NCBI GenBank assembly: GCA_001767605.1
Contig: MELM01000012.1
Coordinates: forward strand, 141,697-173,727
Source of the DNA: Candidatus Solincola sediminis
Lineage (GTDB): Bacteria > Actinomycetota > Geothermincolia > Geothermincolales > RBG-13-55-18
Direction of reading: 5' to 3'
DNA: 32,031 bases
Part shown: in pieces, positions 9,283-16,925 of the stretch
Layout: each line of letters starts with the position of its first letter
How positions within the stretch are numbered: position 1 is the first letter of the stretch
The notes under the pieces: generated by a model
Database searches by the model: none
What the model was told of the DNA's origin: nothing
Seen by the model: only the letters and a program-made list of their open reading frames with translations
Position numbers and translations under genes: made by a program

Positions 9283-9380
9283 GTAGGAGGCAGCCTGGCT
9301 GTCATTGTCGCTCTCGCGACTTTAGACCCGGGGCTTTGCGTCCTCTCCTTTCGGAAGAGTTTGCCTTTTGCACCAAAAGG
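9283..9380 (-). ncRNA. Cyclic-di-GMP class I riboswitch aptamer (GEMM-I)
   Basis: Minus-strand AAAAGGCAAACTCTTCCGAAAGGAGAGGACGCAAAGCCCCGGGTCTAAAGTCGCGAGAGCGACAATGACAGCCAGGCTGCCT. Has GEMM hallmarks: GGCAAAC, GAAA-capped hairpin, GGACGCAAAGCC, GGGTCTA, second GNRA-capped hairpin (GTCGC-GAGA-GCGAC), CAGCCAGGCTGCC, and AGGCA/TGCCT closing pairing. Confidence 0.93.
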
Positions 9381-9408
9381 GATATGTGGATTTCAAGGTT
9401 CGAATATT

Positions 9409-9436
9409 CTATCGGCACTTTGTATGGAATCCTTGA
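9409..9436 (-). promoter_or_regulatory. Candidate sigma28 (FliA/SigD)-like promoter ahead of the c-di-GMP riboswitch
   Basis: Minus strand TCAA-N16-GCCGATAG, close to the sigma28 consensus TAAA-N15-GCCGATAA; about 30 nt upstream of the aptamer. Confidence 0.5.
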
Positions 9437-9591
9437 CCGAGCGGAATCCAAGCCGAGATCCTTAGAAACAGGTTGATAAAAAGCAATCTTTGGCAATCGC
9501 AGTAAATGCTATCCTCTACGCGGCTAAAGCTCTGCTTTCAAAGTGACGATAACAAGAGTGCCAAAATCTACGCCGAGTGAGTTTTGGCCAT

Positions 9592-9619
9592 GACCGGGAA
9601 GCATGCCCACTTTCCGGTC
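9592..9619 (+). terminator. Intrinsic-terminator-like hairpin oriented to the plus strand
   Basis: GACCGGGAAG-CATGCCCA-CTTTCCGGTC followed on the plus strand by TTTTCTTT; no T-tract on the minus side. Confidence 0.5.
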
Positions 9620-9625
9620 TTTTCT

Positions 9626-10249
9626 TTACAGGGGTTCTGAATTCGTCAGCCGGGAAATAACTACAATTCGTTGGGCGGCACTGTACCAGGGGTGGCAGGC
9701 TGTCAGAGTTAGTTTGGACTCACCGCCTTGTTCCAGCACGGTCAGGTCCGAGGGTTCGACGATCCGCTGATCGTATACCTCATAAGAGTAGCGATTATCG
9801 GCGGTCATAAGCAGGATCTCGTCACCGGCGAGCAACTGCTCAATGTGCCGGAAGGGCGCTCCGTAGGTCGTGCGATGTCCGGAGATTACCATATTGCCCG
9901 CCTGACCCGGGTAGGCGGTCCCCGGAATATGGCCGGGTCCTCGTTTCAGATTATCCGAATCGTCCAGGCCGGATAGCTCCACAACAATGGCATCAAGACC
10001 GATGCGAGAAGTTATAATGCGGGCGATGCCGTCTCCCACCGAGAAATCGGCGTATCCGGTGGGTACGGGTGAAGTATCCCACTGGCGAAAGAGCGCTTCT
10101 TGAGCCGAATGCTGCTTACTGTCGGTGTAATGCAAATATGCATAGACCCCGCTGACTATAAGCAGACCGGCAATAATGAGCGAGATGCCTATGGTTATTA
10201 GTATCTTGCCCTTCTTGCGCGGTTTCTGCGCCTCATGCTTTCCGGTCAT
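9626..10249 (-). CDS. Sortase, class E-like
   Basis: N-terminal TM (ILITIGISLIIAGLLIVSGVYAYL), catalytic His in MVISGHRTTYGAPFRHI, Cys in LTLTACHPWYSAAQRIVVISRL with the following Arg. Confidence 0.88.
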   Translation of the reverse strand: MTGKHEAQKPRKKGKILITIGISLIIAGLLIVSGVYAYLHYTDSKQHSAQEALFRQWDTSPVPTGYADFSVGDGIARIITSRIGLDAIVVELSGLDDSDNLKRGPGHIPGTAYPGQAGNMVISGHRTTYGAPFRHIEQLLAGDEILLMTADNRYSYEVYDQRIVEPSDLTVLEQGGESKLTLTACHPWYSAAQRIVVISRLTNSEPL

Positions 10250-10297
10250 TTCAGGCTTGTTTTTCAGATCACGACACCGCCCCGACGGATTATTCTT

Positions 10298-11608
10298 TCA
10301 GGGTTCCCGGAAGATGACGCCCCGTCCATGACAGACCGGACAATTCTCGCCGAAGGCCTCGAGCAATCCCTCCGAGACGTTCTTGCGGGTCATCTCGAGC
10401 AGCCCAAGCTTGGTCAGCTCGACTACGTAGGTCTTGGTGCGGTCTTTTTCCAGTTCCTGGTTCAAGGCCTTGAGCACACTTCGCCTGTTCTTGGCCTCAT
10501 TCATATCAATAAAATCGATGATTATTATTCCTCCTATATCCCGCAAGCGAAGCTGCCGAACAATTTCGGTGACCGCCTCGATGTTGGTTCTCAAAACCGT
10601 TTCCTCCAGGGATTTTTTACCTACATACCTCCCGGTATTGACATCTATTGCCGTCAAGGCCTCCGTGTTGTCAATCACTATATAGCCCCCCGAAGGCAGG
10701 GGGACCTCACGTCTCAAAGCGTCTCTGATCTGTTCATTGATGTTCAAAGCTTCGAAGATCGGTTTCTCGCCGTCATACTTGTCGACGCGATCGCCGAGAA
10801 CCGGGGCGACTTCCCTCAGATAGTGTCTGATTCGCCGATGGACTCGATTCGAATCGACCAGCACCCGTGAATAGGAGTTGTCCATCAGATCGCGTATCAC
10901 CTTGAGGGCCAATTCCGGTTCCTGGTAAAGAGTGGCAGGCGCGCGCTTCTTATCCGCGGTGCGTTTGACCTGGTGCCACATCCTGGTCAGGTAGTTCAGG
11001 CTCTTCTTCAGTTCACCCGCTTCCGCATCCTTGGCAGCCGTGCGGACGATCAAGCCCGCATCGGGAGGGCGAACTTCGTCGAGGATGGTTTTCAGGCGGT
11101 TTCTCTCGTCTTCATCCAGCTTATGGGAGATGCCGACCGTGTTTACCTGGGGAAGCAGCACCAAGTAACGGCCGGGGATGGAAATATAGGTCGTGAGCCT
11201 GGCTCCCTTGCTGCCCATCGGGTCCTTGGTTACCTGAACCAACACCTCCTGCCCTGGCTTGAGGAGTTTGTCGATTTCTTGTTTCTCCCTCTGTTTGGGG
11301 CGTTCAACGAAAATATCTCCGACATAAAGGAGCGCGTTCCGGTTATGGCCTATATCGATAAAAGCGGCTTCCATGCCGGGAAGCACGTTCTGCACCTTGC
11401 CCTTATATATATCTCCGACTATGGACCGGCGGCTTTCGTGGCTGATGAAGATTTCCTGCAGCACCCCCTCCTCGAGGACGGCCACACGCGCCTCATCCCT
11501 ATACGCCGCAACCACTATTTCCCGGTTGACGGCTTTTGCCTTGTTCGTCTTGTTCTGTTTGTTTGCCTGCCCGCCGGCCGGCTTGCGTCTTCTTATCCTT
11601 CTATCCAA
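10298..11608 (-). CDS. rng: Ribonuclease G/E family protein
   Basis: GDIYKGKVQNVLPGMEAAFIDIGHNRNALLYVGDI, GGYIVIDNTEALTAIDVNTGRYVGKKSLEETVLRTNIEAVTEIVRQLRLRDIGGIIIIDFIDM, CPVCHGRG zinc-link motif. Confidence 0.95.
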   Translation of the reverse strand: MDRRIRRRKPAGGQANKQNKTNKAKAVNREIVVAAYRDEARVAVLEEGVLQEIFISHESRRSIVGDIYKGKVQNVLPGMEAAFIDIGHNRNALLYVGDIFVERPKQREKQEIDKLLKPGQEVLVQVTKDPMGSKGARLTTYISIPGRYLVLLPQVNTVGISHKLDEDERNRLKTILDEVRPPDAGLIVRTAAKDAEAGELKKSLNYLTRMWHQVKRTADKKRAPATLYQEPELALKVIRDLMDNSYSRVLVDSNRVHRRIRHYLREVAPVLGDRVDKYDGEKPIFEALNINEQIRDALRREVPLPSGGYIVIDNTEALTAIDVNTGRYVGKKSLEETVLRTNIEAVTEIVRQLRLRDIGGIIIIDFIDMNEAKNRRSVLKALNQELEKDRTKTYVVELTKLGLLEMTRKNVSEGLLEAFGENCPVCHGRGVIFREP

Positions 11609-11645
11609 TCCTGTTCACCCTCATGTATTGTGTTTCCTCTCGTCC

Positions 11646-12239
11646 CTACACACTATTTGTCAGCACTTCCAGTTCCCCAAGCTCCCCATCAAAGAAGTAG
11701 ACTGAATCCCCTGCATCCTCAAAAACTTCTTCGTCCGATGCATACAATCCGACCCTGCTTATGCCCCTGAGTTCGGAGCCGATTGGCAAGCCCAATCGCT
11801 GCCAAAGGCTCGCTAAGGCATCTTTCAGCCTGGCCTGCTTACCGCCGGCAAGCGCAAGGAGCAGGAAAACTTCGCCGACATCGCCCGGGACCCTGTATAA
11901 GCCGTAACGCGTCCATTTTGATAGCTTCGGCATGCTGGCTGTCAATTCCTGGATATCAATTATAGAAAGTCCTTTCGGCAGGGCAGAATTCATGACCTGC
12001 ATGGCGGCTTCGAGATCCGTCTCTCCATCGAATGACACCTCCAGGTATTCGGCCTCGGCTTGGATGCCTAACGGCAAAGCGGGAGAAAAGCTCATGCGCG
12101 GCCTTGGGTTGTAGCCGGAAGTGAAAACGAGGGGCAAGCCGGACCTCCGCAAGGCTCGTTCCAGACTTCGCATGGTTTCCCGGTGCGAAAGCAACGCCGC
12201 TTCTCCCCTCTTCGCATATTTGATTAAAGCCCGCTTCAC
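11646..12239 (-). CDS. DUF2344 / TIGR03936-type protein
   Basis: KRALIKYAKRGEAALLSHRETMRSLERALRRSGLPLVFTSGYNPRPRMSFSPALPLGI. GTG start at 12237-12239 overlaps the upstream stop (GTGA); the track start at 12296 would overlap it much further. Confidence 0.9.
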   Translation of the reverse strand: MKRALIKYAKRGEAALLSHRETMRSLERALRRSGLPLVFTSGYNPRPRMSFSPALPLGIQAEAEYLEVSFDGETDLEAAMQVMNSALPKGLSIIDIQELTASMPKLSKWTRYGLYRVPGDVGEVFLLLALAGGKQARLKDALASLWQRLGLPIGSELRGISRVGLYASDEEVFEDAGDSVYFFDGELGELEVLTNSV

Positions 12240-14065
12240 GCCGATGCTCCCTTTCCAGGGCACGCACCGCAAAAAGTACAATCCCGGATTCGGCAATCCG
12301 GAGTGGATTCCCCCTCACCCGCCTTGCGATATTCCTCCCAGAGGTAATCCCGCTCAACTCCGCAATGAAGGTGGTCCCAAGGCAGGATTTCATCAAAGGG
12401 TCGCTCTCTCTCAGCGTACCAGGCCGGATTCAGCCCCTCGGTGGCCAGCGCCTCCTCCCATCGCCGCCATGAGAAGAACTCGCCCCAACCATCGAGACAA
12501 CCCTGCCTGGAGGCGGAGATAACGGCGGGCAACAGCCTCCTGTCGCCCCTGGAAATTATTCCCTCCAAATAACTCATCTCGCGCGAATGCCATCTTAAGG
12601 TGACGCCTTTCATCCGCAGGCCCTCTTTGAGAATGAAGTGCCGTCTGGCTATCTCCGGCGGGGTCATTTGAGCCGCCCATTGCAGCGGGGTATGCGGTTT
12701 CGGGACAAAAGTGGAAATGCTTACGGAAAGCTTCAAGCCCTTGGCGGGAGCGCCACTGTCGCCTTCGCGCATGATGCGCCGTACAACACGCCATATTTCC
12801 TCGACATCCTCCTCACCTTCGGACGGCAGACCTATCATGAAATATAGCTTCAGCTTCCTCCACCCTTCCCCGTAGGCCGCCGCGACCGCCCGCATGAGAT
12901 CTTCTTCGGAAACGCCTTTATTAATAGAAGCGCGCATTCTAGCGGAACCGGCTTCCGGAGCGAGTGTGAGACCCGTCTGTTTTACCCTTCGCAACCTGGA
13001 AGCCAGCTGGACCGAGAAACTGTCGGTACGGAGAGAGGGGACGGAAACCGCTACGTGCCGGCTTTCCATTTCCATCGCAAGCTCTTCTGACAGGGATAAG
13101 ATGGAAGTATAATCCGCGCTGTTGAGGCTGGTGAGTGAAAGCTCGTCGCAGCCGGTATTCGCCACCAGTTCCCTCGCCCAATTCGCGAGTAGCCTTCCGT
13201 CTCTTTCTCTTACCGGCCGGTAGATCATCCCGGCCTGGCAAAATCGGCAGCCCCTGGTGCAGCCCCTGAACAGCTCCACGCTTACCCTATCGTGGACTGC
13301 TTCAATCAGAGGCACCACAGGTCTTCTCGGATAAAGCCAACCGTCGAGATCCGATAGCAGTCTCTTCTTAACGGGATTTGGTGCGCCCGCCTCGGCAGTG
13401 ATCGAATCAATAGTGCCATCCGCTCTGTATGCGAATTTATATAGCGAAGGTACGTATATACCGGGGATTGAAGCGCACTGCCGGAGGAAATCACTTCGAT
13501 CCAGCGTCTTCTCTTGCTTCCAATTTCTTACAGCATCCGTTATCTCCAGGACCGCTTCCTCGCCGTCACCCAGAACCAGGAAATCGAAAAGTTCGGCGAT
13601 AGGTTCCGGGTTGAAGGCGCCCGGTCCCCCTCCTATTACCAGCGGGCAAACCTCGTCCCTTTCCCGTGCGAGGAGGGGTATGCCGGCGAGGTCGAGTATG
13701 CGGACCACATTGGTATAAGTCAGTTCGTGCTGAAGGGTGATGCCGAGGATATCGAATGAAGCTAGTGGCCTACGGCTTTCGAGGCCAAAAAGTGGCACTC
13801 CACATTCAAGCAGACGTTCCTGCATGTCTACCCACGGCAAGTATGCCCGGTCGGCCATCGCCTCTGTTGTGTCATTAATGATTTCATAGAGGATGGACAG
13901 TCCCAGGTTAGACATTCCGATTTCGTATACATCGGGATAGATGAGCGCCCAGCGGACCGACGCCTCGGAAAAAGGCTTATTGCGCGCGTTTACTTCAGTG
14001 CCGAGATACCTCCCCGGATGGGAGACCCCGAGCAGCTCGTACTCAAGAAAAACATCAATTCCCAT
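12236..14065 (-). CDS. B12-binding-domain radical SAM protein, TIGR03960-type
   Basis: Radical SAM motif LFRGCTRGCRFCQAGMIYRPVRER; ALIYPDVYEIGMSNLGLSILYEIIN; paired with the DUF2344 gene; Cys-rich C-terminus CRIRDCTFCGAC. Confidence 0.92.
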   Translation of the reverse strand: MGIDVFLEYELLGVSHPGRYLGTEVNARNKPFSEASVRWALIYPDVYEIGMSNLGLSILYEIINDTTEAMADRAYLPWVDMQERLLECGVPLFGLESRRPLASFDILGITLQHELTYTNVVRILDLAGIPLLARERDEVCPLVIGGGPGAFNPEPIAELFDFLVLGDGEEAVLEITDAVRNWKQEKTLDRSDFLRQCASIPGIYVPSLYKFAYRADGTIDSITAEAGAPNPVKKRLLSDLDGWLYPRRPVVPLIEAVHDRVSVELFRGCTRGCRFCQAGMIYRPVRERDGRLLANWARELVANTGCDELSLTSLNSADYTSILSLSEELAMEMESRHVAVSVPSLRTDSFSVQLASRLRRVKQTGLTLAPEAGSARMRASINKGVSEEDLMRAVAAAYGEGWRKLKLYFMIGLPSEGEEDVEEIWRVVRRIMREGDSGAPAKGLKLSVSISTFVPKPHTPLQWAAQMTPPEIARRHFILKEGLRMKGVTLRWHSREMSYLEGIISRGDRRLLPAVISASRQGCLDGWGEFFSWRRWEEALATEGLNPAWYAERERPFDEILPWDHLHCGVERDYLWEEYRKAGEGESTPDCRIRDCTFCGACPGKGASA

Positions 14066-14086
14066 GCAACCACATCTTAAATATTA

Positions 14087-14105
14087 AAGGCGGCAGGGCC
14101 GCCTT
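14087..14105 (-). terminator. Intrinsic terminator downstream of ftsZ
   Basis: AAGGCGGC-CCT-GCCGCCTT followed on the minus strand by TAATATTTAA, in the ftsZ/radical SAM gap. Confidence 0.6.
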
Positions 14106-14135
14106 GATTGCGTATTAGACACTGATTGAAGATCG

Positions 14136-15194
14136 CTATTTGTTCCTCAAGAAGACCGGTATATCAAGTTCCTCGGATTCGAAAACCATCGTCTTTTCGG
14201 GGGCGCTCTCCGGCTTCGTCGCCTTGCGACCCGCCCGATCCGCGGTTCCGTACTCGAATCCGGTGGCGATGACCGTTACCCGCAGTTCATCACCGAGCGA
14301 ATCATCGATCACCGCTCCGAAGATTATATTAGCATCGCCGTCGGCTACACTAGCAATGATCTCGGCCGCTTCGTTTACCTCGAACAATCCCAGGTCCGTG
14401 CCTCCGGAAATATTTAACAATATTCCCTTGGCGCCTTCTATGGAGGATTCAAGCAGCGGGCTGGAAATCGCCATTCTCGCCGCCTCCGAAGACCGGTTCT
14501 CGCCTGACCCTACCCCGATTCCCATTAATGCAGACCCCGCATTCGACATAATCGTTCGCACATCGGCGAAGTCGAGGTTTATCAAACCCGGCACGGTTAT
14601 AAGATCCGTGATTCCCTGAACCCCCTGTCGCAGGATATCGTCCGCCATTCTGAAGGCATTCAGGATGGACGTCTTCTGCTCCGCCACTTCGAGTAGCCGA
14701 TCGTTAGGAATGATGATCAGGGTGTCGACCTTCTCGCGCAGTTTATCGATTCCTTGTTCCGCCTGCTGCGCCCGCTTGCGGCCTTCAAATGAAAAAGGAC
14801 GCGTTACGACGCCTATCGTCAACGCGCCTTGTTCCTTGGCTATCTCGGCGATAATCGGAGAAGCACCCGTACCGGTGCCACCGCCTTTACCGGCGGTGAT
14901 AAAGACCATATCCGCGCCCTTTATCGCTTCCCCTACCGCATCCTTATTCTCCAACGCAGCTTGCTCCCCCACCTCGGGGTTAGATCCGGCACCAAGACCG
15001 CGGGTTATATTGCCTCCGATATATACTTTGACATCCGCATCAGACATTAGGAGGGCTTGCGCATCGGTATTTATGGCTACGAACTCCACGCCCTTTAGCC
15101 CGGCATCTATCATGCGGTTAATCGCGTTGGTTCCACCACCTCCGATCCCGACTACTTTAATAACCGCCAGGTAGTTGGTTGCGGTTTCCGGCAT
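14136..15194 (-). CDS. ftsZ: Cell division protein FtsZ
   Basis: [60 protein letters not shown]-terminal tail [11 protein letters not shown]; Shine-Dalgarno AAAGGAGG. Confidence 0.98.
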   Translation of the reverse strand: MPETATNYLAVIKVVGIGGGGTNAINRMIDAGLKGVEFVAINTDAQALLMSDADVKVYIGGNITRGLGAGSNPEVGEQAALENKDAVGEAIKGADMVFITAGKGGGTGTGASPIIAEIAKEQGALTIGVVTRPFSFEGRKRAQQAEQGIDKLREKVDTLIIIPNDRLLEVAEQKTSILNAFRMADDILRQGVQGITDLITVPGLINLDFADVRTIMSNAGSALMGIGVGSGENRSSEAARMAISSPLLESSIEGAKGILLNISGGTDLGLFEVNEAAEIIASVADGDANIIFGAVIDDSLGDELRVTVIATGFEYGTADRAGRKATKPESAPEKTMVFESEELDIPVFLRNK

Positions 15195-15208
15195 CTCCAG
15201 TCCCTCCT

Positions 15209-15487
15209 TTATCCGTTGCCCCCGGATAATTCCGCGAGGCTTCCTTTCAAAGTATCCACCACTACTTTAGAGTTTCCCCGCAGCTTCAAGTTCCAGTCTT
15301 CCATGAATCCTTTGTAAAACTACGACAACCCTATTATTATGTCCTTCCCGATATCCATTTTTACCCATAAACTTTCTAATAAGGCATCCGCCTCAATTCT
15401 CGTCTCAACTTTTGTTACAGAAAAATCAGGAAGGTCGGCTCGCCCTTCCTCCCCGTTTTTGTCTTTATTTATCTCGTTTTTTTCTAG
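15209..15487 (-). other. Small open frame upstream of ftsZ, interrupted by one in-frame TAG (15320-15322); ATG-initiated 31-aa part at 15209-15304
   Basis: ...[79 protein letters not shown] precedes the ATG at 15302-15304. Confidence 0.3.
15428..15450. terminator. Hairpin with T-rich tracts on both sides in the ftsQ-ftsZ gap (possible bidirectional terminator or attenuator)
   Basis: AGGAAGG-N9-CCTTCCT; minus side followed by GATTTTTCTG, plus side by CCCCGTTTTTGTC. Confidence 0.5.
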
Positions 15488-15565
15488 TTATAACTTTAAG
15501 ACTATCTTTATTGAAATCGGATTTCAGAAAAATTGCTTATAAGAATATTATAGGTTAACGGTAAC

Positions 15566-15595
15566 ATTATACTTGGTCAAGACCCTAAATGTTAA
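15566..15595 (-). promoter_or_regulatory. Candidate sigma70-type promoter for ftsZ
   Basis: Minus strand TTAACA-N18-TATAAT (TATAAT at 15566-15571, TTAACA at 15590-15595). Confidence 0.5.
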
Positions 15596-15637
15596 GTCTC
15601 AATGTAAATACATGCTCCCACGTCTGGAAAGCTGTAT

Positions 15638-15670
15638 TCATTACGAGGAACGAAGTAACGAAGCAATCTC
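15638..15670 (+). repeat. Copy of a GAGGAACGAAGTAACGAAGCAATCTC-type interspersed repeat
   Basis: TCATTACGAGGAACGAAGTAACGAAGCAATCTC, in the non-coding ftsQ-ftsZ gap; resembles the family CATTGCGAGGAGCGAAGCGACGAAGCAATC recalled from many bacterial genomes. Confidence 0.6.
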
Positions 15671-15716
15671 ATTTGAGGAATGTTCTTACGCGTTTTATAT
15701 TAAACAAACCGATCAA

Positions 15717-16925
15717 TCAATCTGCAGGCTTGATGACCGGATGCTCGGGGTAGGATACATCGATATAGTCCACGGCGTGATACTGTGCGACAAGATCATT
15801 CAGGGCAAGCAAGGCAATTTCGCTCTTTCTCGATAAATCCGTCGCCTGTCCATAAATCACCTCGGTTCCTTTTGCTTGGAGATAAAGGCCTTCTTCCTGC
15901 TTGTATCCGATAGAGGCCGTAATCGATTTCAATTGATCGGGCATACTTTGAAGGAGGATAGCAATGACCGCAAATGATTCGTTATTAATCTGCTGGCCTG
16001 GGAAGAGGAGCTTCAAATCCAGCCCCTGGATCTCCAGCAATCCCGGCGGTTTCTTATCCAGGCTTTCCAATACCCTCCCCTCTTCGTCCACGAGATGGTA
16101 CTTTGCATTCTGGGAAATAATTCCTGCCGGCTTTCGTTCGATTATTTCGATCGCAACCGTGTTGGGAAACCTCCGGGAGATATGGGCTTCCGCGACATAT
16201 GGTTCAGAGAGCAAGGCCTGCTTGACCGCCCCCACATTCATCTTAAATAAATGATCCTCCGCCGTGATGCCCGAAAGGCCGCGGAGGTAATCCGCGTCGA
16301 GCCTGCTGTTTCCACTGATATCGATATTCTTAATATTGAGGACTCCCGTAAAAGTATAGACCCAGAGCAGCATCGCAAGGGAAAGCAGGAGGGTAGTAAC
16401 AAGGAGTGTTTTTCTCAAAGCGGGGCTCAATGCTCTGCGCGCTCGCTTTGGCTCGATTTCGACCCCGGATTGTGTTGCCTCCAGCGGCGCCGCCTCCGAT
16501 TGTGATTTTCTCTCACCCTTGGCCGAAACTGGTTTGAGCATCGGAGCTGTTCTTGCCATTGTCCTTCTAGTTTTTTGCGCGGGCGGTTTCCGGGCTTTAG
16601 AAACGGCTTCTACAAACGGACCCGACCCCTCTGTGGGAGGCGCCGCTTTCTTCTTGGTATTTTTCGGAAGTAATGGGACGCTGTTTTCTTCGGGAAAAGT
16701 ATCGGGAATCGTTTTTTCGATATAGAAGACGTCATTAACGAGACCTGCGAGAAAACCTTTCTTGCTCGTAATCGTTTGCTGCTCGGCCTCCGCTTCCTGG
16801 CTTGCTTCAGCCGTTTTATTTCTAGCCGCCGCAGCCCGCGTCCGTCGTTCAGCCGCAACCGTTTTGGCGTTCTGGCCCGGGGAATCCTCCTTACCCCATA
16901 GGTTGCGTGCCGCTTTACCTCTCAT
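15717..16925 (-). CDS. ftsQ: Cell division protein FtsQ/DivIB with long cytoplasmic N-terminus
   Basis: TM KTLLVTTLLLSLAMLLWVYTFTGV followed by POTRA-like LNIKNIDISGNSRLDADYLRGLSGI...EPYVAEAHISRRFPNTVAIEIIERKPAGI; between ddl and ftsZ. Confidence 0.93.
   Translation of the reverse strand: MRGKAARNLWGKEDSPGQNAKTVAAERRTRAAAARNKTAEASQEAEAEQQTITSKKGFLAGLVNDVFYIEKTIPDTFPEENSVPLLPKNTKKKAAPPTEGSGPFVEAVSKARKPPAQKTRRTMARTAPMLKPVSAKGERKSQSEAAPLEATQSGVEIEPKRARRALSPALRKTLLVTTLLLSLAMLLWVYTFTGVLNIKNIDISGNSRLDADYLRGLSGITAEDHLFKMNVGAVKQALLSEPYVAEAHISRRFPNTVAIEIIERKPAGIISQNAKYHLVDEEGRVLESLDKKPPGLLEIQGLDLKLLFPGQQINNESFAVIAILLQSMPDQLKSITASIGYKQEEGLYLQAKGTEVIYGQATDLSRKSEIALLALNDLVAQYHAVDYIDVSYPEHPVIKPAD

Noticed and set aside
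10973-11770. 265-aa plus-strand ORF and similar long plus ORFs over rng, ftsI and murG
   Set aside because: All lie opposite well-supported minus-strand genes and show no domain signature.
15547-15552. Second TATAAT in the ftsQ-ftsZ gap
   Set aside because: No acceptable -35 at 16-18 nt spacing; the upstream TATAAT at 15566 is the better promoter.
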